Shown one piece after another: positions 13,293-27,100 of a DNA stretch of 64,000 nucleotides. Each line of letters starts with the position of its first letter. Positions within the stretch are counted from its first letter, which is position 1. The position numbers and the translations under genes are program-made. The DNA comes from Membranipora membranacea. Lineage: Eukaryota > Bryozoa > Gymnolaemata > Cheilostomatida > Membraniporidae. The notes beneath the pieces are model-generated. The model did not search any database. It was not told where the DNA came from and worked only from the letters and a program-made list of their open reading frames with translations. Location: NCBI GenBank assembly GCA_914767715.1, contig OU612065.1, positions 7,502,001 through 7,566,000 of the forward strand, written 5' to 3'.

Positions 13293-16200
13293 ATCAAGAT
13301 ACTCCACAATAACATACAAACTATCGTGTAGTAGGTAATCTATGTAATATATGTAAACTACCGCTGGTGTATTTACATTGCTGAATTAAACCGAACACAG
13401 ATGTTAGGTTATATTATCACAAACTATAACGTTAGTACAAACGTCTTAATGAGGAGGGTACCAAATATCAGTGATCAGAGATGTGAATGTTGATAGGTGG
13501 CAGCTAAGTTTAAGCCAACAATCCAGTACATGAGAAATTTCATGTACTGACGGTGCACTCTGTGTTACCCAGCAAGGTCAGAAGATGCCATAATCAAACT
13601 GACATTGGCCTTCTCACAATGATGCGCTGTTGTTGTGGGGTTTGAGTCAAGAGTTGTGTCAATATTGACTTTTTGCGAGTTCTCAAGTTCACCAGAAAGT
13701 GTGTCAGTTCCAAATATGCGTAATTTAATTTGCTGAGTGCACAAAAATAGACTATAAACTCTGGGTTACTGATACAATCTAAACATGTATCGTGTTTTTG
13801 TTTGCCTTTTTAATTTCAAGTAAAATAAGAACGAGTCAAGTTTCTACATCAGTTTGGCAATAATTACATTTCTTTAGTTCAGCGGGGATATTATGATCTA
13901 TATTATGATGGTATGACCTTCCTGTTTACTGAAAATGATGAATTCAAGCGGTCAATAATAAACATTAAGATTTCAAAAAATTCATGTATGAGTATCCTTG
14001 TCTTGGTCTATGGTGAATCAGGCAGATCTTATGGTCATAATAACACATGAAGACACACCAGGTATTTCTCTGTGTGGAATGTTGTGTTACTAGAATCAAA
14101 ACAGGTAGCATTATCATAAGCACTAGCTGACCCCCAGGTTTGGTCTGTCTTGTTACGTTTGGCAGTGGTTTAGTGGTAATATACGCTGACCGGGGAATGC
14201 CAGCATGTCTACGGAAGGCATTAAGTTAACCCTACTCTGGCCAGATTCTCTGTTTGAATCGATTGGCAGTTTGTTACAATAGCTTTCTGGTAGGTAGATT
14301 GGAGCCTTTCTCCTGTTTATAGATTGTGTTCTCGCTGTTTGTATAAATTTATTCTGTATTGTTTGACAGTACAATCAAGTTGTTACGTGTAAGATCTACA
14401 ACTTTCCCAGCATTGGTTTGTGAACACTGACATCAGGATGTCGAGGATATTTGGCAGCCAGTAGTCAATATGAACACAACAATGGCAAAAAACTTGTAGA
14501 CATTGAGACAAGATGTCAAACAAGCAGACTGCAGCTCCCGTGCTGGCGAGGAGAGCGTGACTTCCTTCAGCCTTCAAATATTTACTTAAATCACATCATG
14601 GATGTGCTAAACTGAAGGACGCACACCAACGAGCTAGGAGGCTCTTAGATGATTTATCTCTAAATCTCTAGTGTTGGTAGAATCAGATTGTCATGAGTTG
14701 TTGAGATCAGGGCTGATTTGCCATATTATAGCTATTTACATAATTTTCTGAACTTCAGTGGCTTTTGCAATGTAATGGAGCCATTTTGATTGTGATTTGT
14801 CTACCGTATTGTATGCGATTAGAAGATGTGAGACATTTAAGACTACATCGTGGTGCCATCTTTATTTGTGTGAAGTGGAGGCTCTTGCTACGCTGTCATG
14901 CCAATGTCACCCACTGCAGGGCAACTCTTCAACCAAAGCTCATGTTCATCTAGTATAACAACCGTTACATCATATCCCATAGAATATTAATTGAGTGGAC
15001 AGCAATTTACCTGAGACCAAAGTATGTACGACATGGCTCGTAGATGGTCATAAAATCAAGAGTTGTAGTAAACTTTTATATGCATGTTGAGTGTGTCTAC
15101 AGGTTGTAACATCACGGAATCATGTCTGCCAATGTTTTCTAAATTCTAATTGAACAAATGAAACCGCTTTGTAATCAATCAAAGACATCAAAATTATCAT
15201 CAATTGGCATCAATAATTATAATTAAGAGGCTTTCGCAAGTGTTTCAGAGCAGTTATTACAAGCATTTGCATTTATTATTGGCAATTCATCACGGCGGGT
15301 ACAGGAATTTGTCTGCATAGTTGCTTGACAGTTTTTTCTCAAGCCAAATCTGTACTTTTTTCTTATTGCCATATGCATCATTAATATTAATCATAATGGG
15401 TGAGGAACAGCCGAGTAGGAGACAGGCGTATGTCCACACATCTGTACTCGGTCTGAAATACTCCACTTGTCATCAACTAATTCATCATCACCATAGCAAG
15501 GAAGAGACTGTGCAGATTAATTCTCTTCAGTTGTGAAATGATTGAAATAGAAATGACCTGGTAACATTATGTATGTTCAAACTATTAAAAATATATTTAT
15601 CTGTGTTTAGCGGCTTTATAGACTTTCATAGATTGCAAAACTCACGCCTCAAGTGTGAACACAATTAAATGATGACTTCTTAATGCTATTGCAAAATTTA
15701 GGCATTTGTGCGACATCTCATGTGTTCAATCAAAACATATAGAATCGCTATTTATATCATATCTAATTTTACTGTGACAAAAATGTCATGAATGTAAATT
15801 GGTTTTGTGTTTTCATAGAAAGAATAAATGGGTCGCCACCAGCAAATGACCCTGGTTTAATCTAAATTTTTGCAGCCAATACATTGACATTAAAGCTCTT
15901 TGCAATATTGTGCAATATTTGGGAGCATGTCTGAGACCATTTACATGTTTATGTAATTTCCTCTGTCTCCTCAGCTCTCAGCTGGGGCCCTTTGGACCTC
16001 ACAGGTAGGGACACATTATGTTCGGTAAAATAAACTTACCAGATTAGGTTATGTTGATTTAATCTCCCCCATCTTCCCTAAAACTCTCCAATAATAGCAT
16101 TTTCTCCCTAGTATCTTGCACAAATGTGTGCAAGATGATTAATATAATGCAGTAGCGGCCATTTCCATAGTTTATAAAAACAACACAATCTCAGATTGTT

Positions 16201-19200
16201 CTGAGGATTAGTGTACCAGTTTTTGTTTACAGCCAGGCTGACACAACAAACTAGATGAGTGGTGCCTTCATGTGCAATGGTCGTTTTGGTGCTAATTTAG
16301 AGGTGGAAACCACCATCCACATATACCGGTAGTTGTAAAAAGTGTAGAGGAACCTCTAATGAATCACTGTTTAAACCTGTCTATGATTTATGTGTTGTTT
16401 TATACTACACATGTTATGCTGATTTTCCTTTGTTGTAACCTGTGCATGCTTCCTGAATGAAGTATTGTAGTGTGATGAAGGGTAATCTGCCCAAAGGAAA
16501 CCCAAAAATTATATGAGATGGTGGCCGGGTGCCCCTTTCTGTTACTTGACTTAGTGAGTGGTGATGAGCAATACTCATAGATGCCACAACTTTAGCAATT
16601 CTACATCTCAATAGTGTATCAGCCCCTGAACTTATACTTTTGCTTCGCTACTTCCAAATTGATCCTGAATTTGGAAAGAGCTTCTTGTAGTAACGAATGA
16701 ATGATTTCAAGTCATGACATATCAGCAATATCATATCATTGAAGTTTAGTGCTAGGAGGGAAGATCTGCTGTCAGCGGAGAGTTTTGGATAGCTATGCAG
16801 AAAACAAACTAGGGAGTTGTTTTTCCCCCATCTCTGATCTCTGTAAGAGTGATAATCATGTCTGGCAATCAATGTACTTGACAAGTTGTAAGTGCCATTG
16901 TATTAGCCGATCTAGTGGAATCAGGCCCAGGAGCGACAAACTGTTTTGAGAGTTTTGAATTGCTTGTCAGATGGTAATTTATGTCTGGTTGGGCTGCCGA
17001 CTGACGGTATCAAGGCTTCCTCACCTCTTGTGGTCTAGCTTGCACAACACCAATGTTTTAGTCATATTCCAAGCTATCTTTTTATAGCCCAAGTCAACTT
17101 CATTGACGTATGAAAAGAAGGATGCGCTGTGCGGAGGTAGAGGTATTTTAGATTAGTGGTTCAGCCAGCAGCGCCAATACTTGTATGTAAAGTAATCATT
17201 AGTATATGAATGTGTCGGCCCTAAGCACACATTCTTGACACAGACTAATAATGTGTGCAAACAGTTTCTAAAATAAAGATGATACATTATATTCAATGGA
17301 AACGGAAAAACAAAGCGTGAACTAACAAAATACTATTTATTTTAAGAGCTTTTCATATACTGCAATGTTGTTCATTATTGAACGATTTAAGATCCTCCTT
17401 TTCTGAATACCACAAACACTAATGAGTAAAAACAGTAATACAAACAAAAGCCCTCTGTTCATTCTATCAACGATTTTTGAGTTGATCACGTGATATATCC
17501 TCTTAATAATGTTGATGCTTGGAAATGCATGCTTGTAATACTTTGTGTCTCGGTGTTAATACAGCCACACGTGCAATAGTTCAGCTCAGCAAAATTTTGT
17601 TTACACCTCAAGCTCACCAAGCAGACCACAGTTTTAGAAATAGGCAGCAGCATCATCGGAGGTAGGTAATTCTATCTTATAATTCATATTTCATTGAAAA
17701 TTTTCCGGGATACAGGGTGAATTTACCAGTTACTGGATTTTAGCTGCTCCTATGCCTGATGTGACACGACGGTCATTCACCATAGTGAGTAGACTGCATT
17801 TTCAAGACAATTGGGAAAACCCAACTATATTGGTATACATGGACAAGAAGACAGCTGATTAGCTCAGATAATTTGATTCAATACTATAACTACCTGTGGC
17901 GGTAACTGTGTTATCTTACATAATGCCCCTTTGATAATTATTTTCAGTTTTATCGCTTATTATGGGATTAATTCCACTCGTCTGATTACTTGATGTTATT
18001 TATTGTTTATCGCAAAGTGTACACTATCAGCGGCCAGCCGAAGTGGGCAATCAGAACTGCTCAAGTATTTGTAAGCACTATTGTCTCTTGATTTCACCGA
18101 GCCAGCCTGATGATAATCCAAATTCACCTGTTGGAATTTATTGGTCTTGGCACCAGACTTTACAAGTGAACGCCAGACTGATTACGATGACATGATGAGA
18201 TGGCTGTCTAGTGCCTGCCTCATTTATTATACGATTTAATGGAAGGCTGAGGATTAGCCAATAGCCTCATTAGATTTCAGTGGCACAATAATGCTTATAT
18301 ATATATATTTACCTATAGGCTCTTTACAAGCAAACTATCTCATCATTTGTGGTCTATACTTTCAGAAAGGAGGTACAATTTTACTTCACGAAAAAAGCTG
18401 GATATTAATCTGTACACCCAATCTCTCAAATATCCTAAATACTATTGGCTGGATATACATTCAAGTGATTGAAAACATTACATTCATTGTCTTCTTTGGA
18501 AATAAAAAAGGAAAATCACGACAGCGCGGAGAAGCAAGATAAATACGATAAACCCAGACAGCGTTTATTCTATCATCCTACTGACGTGGAGCACCGTAGA
18601 AATATTTTTAAAATTCTAGTCACAGACATCTGCTATGTATATAATACATTGAAAATCAAACGGAACCCTCTCTATAGACATTTTATGAGGTGAGTTATCT
18701 ACAATATTAAAACTTAATTTGATTTCAAATACAAATAGTTTTAGCAGACAGCATTTTTTTCTTTCATTGAACCTGCTTCATTTGACGCTGCTATCAGCCT
18801 CCCTGCTTACAACTATCTGTTAGGAATTTTCCAGGGTATTGACGGCAGCATGATTATGATGTCTGAAAATGGTTAAAAATTGCATACCTAGAACTATCTT
18901 GTTTAGGATAAGATAAAAGCCTGATTTTTGCTCCGATGGGCACATGAAGCATGTATATCAGTGATTGGAATCCTGCGATCACTACTATTCTAACGACAGT
19001 CTATGTAGATGAACAAATAAACTGTTTGTGCAAAGATTTGAATTGAAATTTCTTTGATGGTATAGTAAATTATAATTTGAGATTGTTGACTAATTGGCTA
19101 TCGATTGCCTCGCCTTCCACAAAGGTCTGATGGCATAAAATAATTGCTTAACTGCAGGCCATGCTTCTGCTGCTGACAGCATTTAAAACTATTCGTTGCT

Positions 19201-20098
19201 CTACTCGCAACCTAGCATTTGGAAGCCAACTGTTTCAAGTAGCTAATGGCGCCAATGCATTTACGCTAGTGTTATATGAGGATTCTTTCCAACACTTGAA
19301 TTTATTTACTATCTGATAATTTTCTCAGTCAAGCTATTGTAATGGCTTATGTCAATAACATAATTTATCCTTCAAAACCAAACAGTCACTCTACTGTTTT
19401 TCACACACGAATAAATGGTGTGTACACATTTTGCATCCTAGTGCTAAAATGTTATAATTGTATTTTGCTAATTGTTTCCATAACTGTAACTATCTAAATT
19501 TGGCATCTAGCAGTTTGATTCAATAAATAAGCTACTGTACCCGAAAAAATATGGCATCCACATGAATGATGTGATTTGTTGTTTTTGATGGATATGCCTT
19601 AATGTAGTGGGCACTGTGAGAATGAATGGGGGATTGTTGATGGTTTATGTGGGAGCGGGTCTGGTGAGGAAGTAAGGTGTCACTCATATAACAAAGCCAC
19701 TCTGTCTAACCACACCAACGCTCAAATTGGCTATCAATACAAGTGCCTGCCTTTTATGAAGGCCAATATTAGTTTGATTTCAAGTTGTCACTATATTTCA
19801 AAGGTTGTGCGACCACATCACATAGCTTTCAAACCCCAATTCAAGACATTCAACTCAGACTGGCATGCAACAGTTGACATAGTATTTTCTAGTTATGACA
19901 TTTAGGGGAGCCAGGAGCCAGCAAAATAACAATAATTACCCAATATTTGGTAGCTAATCTAGCTATTATACACTGAAGATTGACAAGTTTGGTAATTAGG
20001 GTCTGGGTGTGCTGAGGTGTCATAAATTCATTGCTTTTTCTTGATCTTCTCAGGAGTCATGTGATTTATATTGTGTTGCTCTTTCTTTGCAGAGAATC
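13293..20098. other. 6.8 kb non-coding interval upstream of noggin
   Basis: Nothing coding is convincing. The interval runs from the UTP6 stop to the noggin start codon and must contain at least one non-coding 5' exon of noggin, because a splice acceptor (CTTTCTTTGCAG) sits at 20081-20092, seven bases before the ATG. It is a natural place to look for noggin enhancers. A tRNA-like SINE candidate is at 14166-14261. Confidence 0.6.
14158..14262 (+). repeat. Possible tRNA-derived SINE
   Basis: TGGTTTAGTGGTAATA at 14166 is a close match to a tRNA A box (Gly/Asp type), and GTTTGAATCG at 14252 resembles a B box. The distance of about 86 bases is longer than in an intronless tRNA, and no acceptor stem is apparent. 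A SINE head or a decayed pseudo-tRNA fits best. Confidence 0.35.
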
Positions 20099-20899
20099 AT
20101 GAAGATCATACAGCTCCGCAGAGATACTGAACTCTACTCCATACAGCGGTGGATATCATTCCTAGTTATACTCTCTACTTTACCTCAAACCTCCCACTCT
20201 GCCAGCCTAGGCGGGTCCGATGCTCATAACAAAAGGCATGGAAAATCATCGTCAACACGCCGATCTAACTCTTACAACAAATTTCCTCTCAAACCATCTC
20301 TTGTTATGATACCGTTGGATATTCAAGAAACAGTCGATAAAAACTTAGATCCAAATCTAGAAAAGTTAGACGCATTTGAGCTGCTTGACATCATGGGCAC
20401 AGATTATAACAGAGAATATATGTCCATCCGACAACCTACAGAAATGAGAACTAAACCAAACGGCACATTACTTTATAAGTTCAGTAGTAAGCAGGTTCCT
20501 CTGGGGCCTATGCCTGATGAGATCGAAGCACTGTCAGACAAAACTGTAAAGCTGTCCGACGACGGCACTGAACTGCGTATCAAATTCAGCCGTAAAACTA
20601 AACGAAAACTTCAGAAGTTTCTCTGGTCATACAGTTACTGCCCGGTGCGCTACAGATGGAAAGAGCTCTCTATCAGATTCTGGCCTCGATGGATTAAAAC
20701 TGGCCAATGTGAGAGCAAAAGATCGTGTAGTATACCAGCGGGCATGACTTGCCAGCCAAGTAAAATGCAAAATATAAAATTACTCAGATATTATTGTCCT
20801 TTTGCTGGCAACTGCCACTGGATAAAAATAGAGTATCCCATTTTGGCAGAATGCTCATGTGGCTGTGAACAATATAAAGATACAGATTATTGGAGGTAG
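20099..20899 (+). CDS. NOG: Noggin, secreted BMP antagonist
   Basis: This is a 266-residue protein in one uninterrupted coding exon. Noggin is a secreted cystine-knot dimer that binds BMP ligands and blocks receptor contact. Residues 18-34 are hydrophobic (WISFLVILSTLPQTSHS), as in a signal peptide. FPLKPSLVMIPLD (62-74) corresponds to the BMP-blocking clip segment. The conserved core starts at about 136 (GPMPDEIEAL), continues through a basic stretch (RKTKRKLQ, 165-172) and then shows FWPRW, CESKRSCSIPAGMTC and a terminal CSCGC. Nine cysteines (181, 204, 210, 218, 233, 239, 252, 254, 256) match the vertebrate set in number and order. An N-glycosylation sequon NGT is at 121. A ten-residue tail (EQYKDTDYWR) follows the last cysteine, where vertebrate Noggin ends. 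The ATG at 20099 was chosen because the acceptor CAG ends at 20092 and no upstream in-frame ATG belongs to this exon. Confidence 0.95.
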   Translation: MKIIQLRRDTELYSIQRWISFLVILSTLPQTSHSASLGGSDAHNKRHGKSSSTRRSNSYNKFPLKPSLVMIPLDIQETVDKNLDPNLEKLDAFELLDIMGTDYNREYMSIRQPTEMRTKPNGTLLYKFSSKQVPLGPMPDEIEALSDKTVKLSDDGTELRIKFSRKTKRKLQKFLWSYSYCPVRYRWKELSIRFWPRWIKTGQCESKRSCSIPAGMTCQPSKMQNIKLLRYYCPFAGNCHWIKIEYPILAECSCGCEQYKDTDYWR

Positions 20900-23800
20900 C
20901 AAGCCAGGAGCTTTCTTTTTTCACTTTTCTCATTTTTTATGTTCAAGTCAGATCTGCGGTGTATAAATGTTAGTGCAATCTCCGAGACCCTGTGCATAGA
21001 CTTTCTTTATAGACTGTACAGATTTATGGTAGATGCGGCAATGGCTTAGGTTGTTCAGGATAATCGCACTCTCTCATCAGCCAATCTTTACTCATTGGTG
21101 CAAGCATGCTTCTATTTTATATACAGAGCATCATTTTTATTGTTGACGTTAGTAATTTAATTTATTGAATTATTTTTTGAATAAAAAAAGAAAGACAGAC
21201 ATATTATTATTGTTGTTTACAGTACACCCACACATACTGGTACTAAAATTAGGAGATGGAAATAGACATACCTTGTCCCTGTAAGTATGTACCAGGACAA
21301 AATACTGAACAACAAAAATTTGCCGCAAACTTACAATCAAGTCAAATGAGGATTTAAAGTTTATGTTATTAAACAAACAATAACTGGCAAGCACTTGATG
21401 ATATCCCGAAATATTATGTTCGCTTTGTCATCAAAGGGGCTCAGACTGAGGCAGACCATAAAATATGTGATCAACCTGGTTCAACTGATACAAGCTGGAA
21501 GTCATGATTTGAGTGCAGTCTGAACCATTATGTATTCTGAACCAAAACAACCATGCCAATTAAGGCTTGGCCACTTGGGTGCACGAGTGTGGTTCATTGA
21601 CTGTTTCTTTTTGCATGGTTGTGCTCAACTGTTGCTGTGGCTTCCTGGACTTCTCAAAATCTACCACCAGTTCATGATGACAAGGCGCTTTTAAAAAAAA
21701 GCATAATGGAGCTGAGAAGCACAATAGAAGTAATCAAAGTCATGCAAATTATCAGAGTTTTTCTGCCGTTGCAAGCCAGCAGCAAGCACTATTCAATGTA
21801 AAAACAGGTACCGGTACTCAAATCAGGCTTTCAATTTTGGTGAATTATGGAATGTAGGTTATGTGTATAGCGCCATACACAATAAGATAATTGCTCTCCT
21901 TGATTAGCCAGCCCGGGATAATCTCTTCGATAGTCTAGTTGGTATGTAGTGGTAGTCAGGAAAAAACTCCCAGCTGGAAGTAATTTGCAGGCCATCCAAA
22001 CTTATTCATATATGTATTGTCTAGTGACGCTTGGGAAAAAAATCAGATTATAAAATTAACCAATTGTATTTTATGTGCATTCAAAGTAATTGGCAGCAAT
22101 TAAGATGGTATTGTTTATTGTGCAGTTCCTAGCCCTTTGATCTGATTTTCAACTGGAGTTTCCAGGGTTCTTAGGCTAATTTTAGTCATTCGGATGCTAA
22201 TTATATCTGTAAACTGAAATTTGATTTGAGTAATGGTGTTTGCCAACATCACTGGCATCGTGTTGCCAACCACTAAATCAACACTGGCATCAGACAGCTG
22301 CCTCCATCAAAAATGAATTCAATTTCTTACCAACAAAGATTGAGAGTTATGATGTAAGGCCCCTTTTAGAAAAAGTCAGAAGTACATATAAGTGTAACCG
22401 TCGCTGGCTGACCAGTTCTTAGGCTATGCTCAAAGTATCTGTTTTTATTGTTGTAGCTGTGACTGCTGATGACAATGCCACCAGTGATCACCCTGTCACC
22501 TTCTCATTTTACATGTGTTGTTGACTATGACTGAATTACGTACCAGGATTTGCCAGCGAATCGTAATAGGGGAGGGCAAGCCACAGTTGTAACATTGACA
22601 CCTTAGAAATTTTTGAGTCATCATCTGATTCTTTTGTCAAACTTTATACATGATAGGCTATACATGATAGGCTATACATGATAAGCCATACATGATAAGC
22701 CATTAGCGCTGAGGACTAAGTGCTGACACACTATTGACAGTAGTATCTACATTCATGTTGCCACCCTTTTAAATGAATCAAAGCTGTAAGCCACTTGCAA
22801 AGTGACAAAAGTTGTCACTATTAGGGTTTAGGTAAATATTTTCTTGTTACAATTGTGTAACTGTAGCAAATTTTAACACTTGAGAACATCAGCAATGCAA
22901 AGACAACAAGAAAAGTCAACAAGATATAAGGTAGCGGCGCCTCTAACTTTTACAATCAACCAGTTGAGTTTTAAACTCCGACTGAATTGATATTTTTGCA
23001 CTGCTGTTTGTTTTGAGGGACACCCACTAGATGCAAAGCTCGAGGTTTTCCCATTCATCCGAATTTGAATAAACCAATGGCTGCCTTAGCGAACTTGCAA
23101 AGTCCTGCTTAGGTAACAGAATTTCCGGCTGTACTTTTTTCAGGCTTCACTAGTCAAATAGACAGCGCACAAGTTTGCCTTTCAAACTAATGTCAGAAGA
23201 GCATAAATTTCAGTGCAATTAAAGAAACTGTAAAAATAGCTTTAAAAACTGTGTTTACCTTGTTATCACTTAGTGGTGTGTTCTGTATCAATAATGATAG
23301 TCAAACACTGGAAATTTGATTACTACTGTTTACAGTGAGAATCATTTAAACTTAATACAATGAACTCCTGCCTCGTCAATTTCCATTCACCTGCACGACT
23401 TCCGGAACAACTCTAATGGTCATTTTATAGATACAGATATTACCTGCCCAGTTCCTAGATTTTGGAAGGCATGGACTTTATAATAATTTATGTTCTGACC
23501 ATTAATTTTTTATAATACTGCAATTGTTATTAGAGTGTAATAATGGATTGCACAGGCTTTAACCCTGGGCACAGGAAAGCCTCAAATTCACTTTCAATAA
23601 AGTAATTAGTGCTGGAATTACATATTATTATCCTTGCACCTTGCACCAAACAAGCATTAACTTAAGATTACAGGTTTAAAGAGATTATGTATTTGAAAAA
23701 TGTCATATTTTTAAGGAAATGGTGATATTAATTTGTCTGAGCCTTCTCACTATTTATTATTGGAAGTTATCACAATGAGTGTTGTTACTGCAATCCAAGT

Positions 23801-24137
23801 ACATAATGATAGAAAACTTATGTGGAGTACCAATGATTTTCTTATAACGTCGAGCATGGCCCTCAAGATATGGTGTAAGAAGTGAGAATTCTGGGACAGA
23901 ACCATTGAGACACAAGCATGGCCTGGACACTGTCTACCCACACAGAGGCATATTATCTTGCATCTCATTGTTTAATGTCCCTTTACTATAGCTTTGCACC
24001 ACATCTCTATGATTACAAACCACAGAAACTCCAGGCGACAAGCATATTATGATTGGTTATCTCAGTATGTGACTAAACAATTAGAATGAGTAATGGAGTC
24101 AGATTTTCTTCTTTTTTTGCTGTGTGAAATTCTTTGC
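20900..24137. other. Noggin 3' region and spacer
   Basis: AATAAA at 21180-21185 is the likely noggin poly(A) signal, giving a 3' UTR of about 300 bases. The rest shows no gene. A 14-bp tandem repeat lies at 22647-22702. TTTATT at about 23753 could serve the minus-strand kinase gene. Confidence 0.5.
22647..22702. repeat. 14-bp tandem repeat, four copies
   Basis: Four contiguous units: TACATGATAGGCTA twice, then TACATGATAAGCCA twice. The two sub-types differ at two positions, so each was duplicated after they diverged, or one pair spread. Confidence 0.95.
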
Positions 24138-27100
24138 TTATTTGTTGGCTATGATGTTGGAGCTCAACCATTGAAGTTGGGTAATAAGATCATCTAGGGT
24201 TGGTCTCTCCCCTACATTCCATATAGTGCAGCATGCAATAGTATTCACAAACGCTTCAACAGGAAACGCCTCGGCAACAAGGCTCAATGCTTTACCAAGG
24301 CTGAAAATATCACTAGCTGAATTCGTCTCCCCACCAAATAAGACCTCTGGAGCAATGTGACTGTACTCTTTGAGTATCTTGGCCCGGTTGGAGTCATTGA
24401 CTTCCAGGGCCAGAGTTATTCCTTCTCCGATGGATGCCAATCCGAAATCCACAAACACCGGGTGGTATCCACCCCCACTAATCGGCCTTAAAAGAATGTT
24501 ATCCGCTTTTATGTCATTCAGAAGCATCCCCATCTGGTGAAACTGCTTGACAGCATAAACTATCTTAGTGCATGTAAAAATCCATTCTAGAACCAGCTGT
24601 AGGGTACGGTGTGAATTCCTGGCAGCTTTGAGTGTGTGTCGAAAGTCAAATGGTGTTGGGCCATCAGGATTGCCAGCAAAGTCACAGACGATTGCCCATT
24701 CTAAGAACCTCTCACCGAGGATGGTGCTGCAAAATGGTGCTAGACCGTGGTAGGCGGCTGCAAATCCTGTAGTGCTGGCTATATGTAGAAGCAATGCTTC
24801 CTGGAGTAAAGCAAATAAATCTGTTTTATCTCGCTTTAGAGCTTTGATTGCAACCAACCGTCCTTCTGCCTTCATCCTTCCATACAGTACCTCTCCAAAT
24901 TCTCCCATACCAATCTTCACATATCTGTTTGCAAAAAAAATCAGTGATGAGGTGAAGTGAGGCGCCTGATCAGAGATGCGTGGTGTAGATGTGTATGGAT
25001 GGCTATGAGGCAGTGATGAACGACTATAAGGCCAGATATAGATTTGAGGTAAGGCAAAGGTGAGAAGAGGAAGGTTGTATCAGGAATCTGCTTACTTCTG
25101 ATTCTGATAACCATATTGAACTTCATTAGGGCTCATTATTTTCTGCATGAAACCTGGTTTGTTAGCTTCAAATATTTGTGTACGCATTCGTTTTCTCATC
25201 ACAGTCGCTACATACTCCATGTGTCTTATAAGCCTGCAGAAGATTTCAACAGAGTGAGATTTACCAATATTGAAAAGTATAGAACATGATACATTGGGAG
25301 ATGAGAGGGAAATGTATTATTGGGTGTTATCGAGGGATGCACAGATATACCAAGCATATAATATTTTCAACCAATTATACACACTACATACAGCTGCGGA
25401 GATCAATATCATCAGCCTGTGATTCTAAATATGTAGATATATATATTACTTGGTGCACTCACAATTCAAAAACTGCCAAAAATTATCAGATAGAGAGCAA
25501 AATAACATAAGATTATTGTGAAGATGTTTACTATTGACAGAAAGATAAATGCGATTTCTTTGTTTTAAAAATAGTATCCCATCATAAAATCAGATTTTGC
25601 AACATTCATTAGAGCTGCAATATTATAACAATGGCACATTGCAATGTCCGTATCACAGTCATGTGTGGTTACTGGAGTGTGTGGTTGAAATTAAATTAAT
25701 GAAACAATTATGGAAAATAAATATCTAATGCAATCCTTTGAATTAGTGATTAATTCATTAGTTTCACACCTTACTCCATAAAATCTGTTGAAATTGATTG
25801 GTTGATTGATATGTCTATTGGGGGTATTGCCTTGTGCCATTTCAGGACCATTTCATTTAAATTTTAATTAGTATGGATTTTAAATTATCACAAACTAAGC
25901 CCAAATATCTATTGATGCAAACAAACTGGCACCATATAAATAAATCTGGTCTGCAGGTTGATGCAAATCAATTATGTTGTCATATAAATTACTTGGTCGG
26001 TCAATGACAGAGAAAGCAATGTATTTCCTAATCTTGCCTCACCATAGTACCATTGACCGTGGTCCAAGGCGGGAACCATCCAGCGCAAAATCAGTGGAAA
26101 TGTTTTAAACTGCATTTGTGTCACTCAAAACCCAGAGCAATACTATGTTATACCCTCCACCCTAATATTATTAACCGGCAAATATCTTCACCAACCTTCA
26201 ATACCCAAATGATAGCAGATATTATAACAAGGGATGATAACATAGTAATGATAAGGCTGCCTATCATTGCTGATAATACGATGACTGTAACAGGGGGTAA
26301 CAGCAGTGAAACCAGCCAATAATTATGTTTGAATCATATACTGATGACACTCACAGAGTGCGGGAGGGCTGAGGAACAGACTGATATAGTAGACTGGGAG
26401 TAGATCTGACTTCACTAGAGGTTGTCTCGTCCTCACTCTCAGAGCCAGTCTCTCCCTCTTTGTCTCCCATCATTGTGTTAGATTTTATGCGACATACAGG
26501 CGACGGCTGCCTGACCGCTCCTAACTGATAATGGTCACCTTCAGCAGAAATTCACAATAAAGTATGGAGTACAGTAAGTTGTAAGAATATGGTTACCATT
26601 GAGCCTTTATCACTCCTGGATGACCAAAGACTTTGATGACCATGTGATCAAGTAAAATTCAAGAATATTGAAATAAGTGTTGGAAATTGTTGGTTTTTAA
26701 TCATGTTGTGTCTATCCAGTTTTTGTTTAGATATGTTGTTTTGTTCTTGAACTAACAAAGGGTCATCAGAACAAGAGTGTCAGAAGGGCTGGCGCCAAAT
26801 CTGCGAATACAATGGGGAGAGCAGTATCACCAAACGGCTGTCATGACCCTTATGTACTGGTGATGTGTTAAATATGCATTTTTGACTCACATTTTTGCAT
26901 GAACAGGTGATTATACAAATCTATTTAATTAGTTTGGTGAATACATCAACCAGCAAATATACCTGTTACCTTTCAGGACGAAAATATATAAGGTACTAAA
27001 TTTAGCCACGCAGCTCAAAACCACTGAATTTAATGAATTATATATGAGTGTTTGCTTTTCTAAAAAAAATTCTCATGTAGTATGTGGTCAAAGAAGAAAT

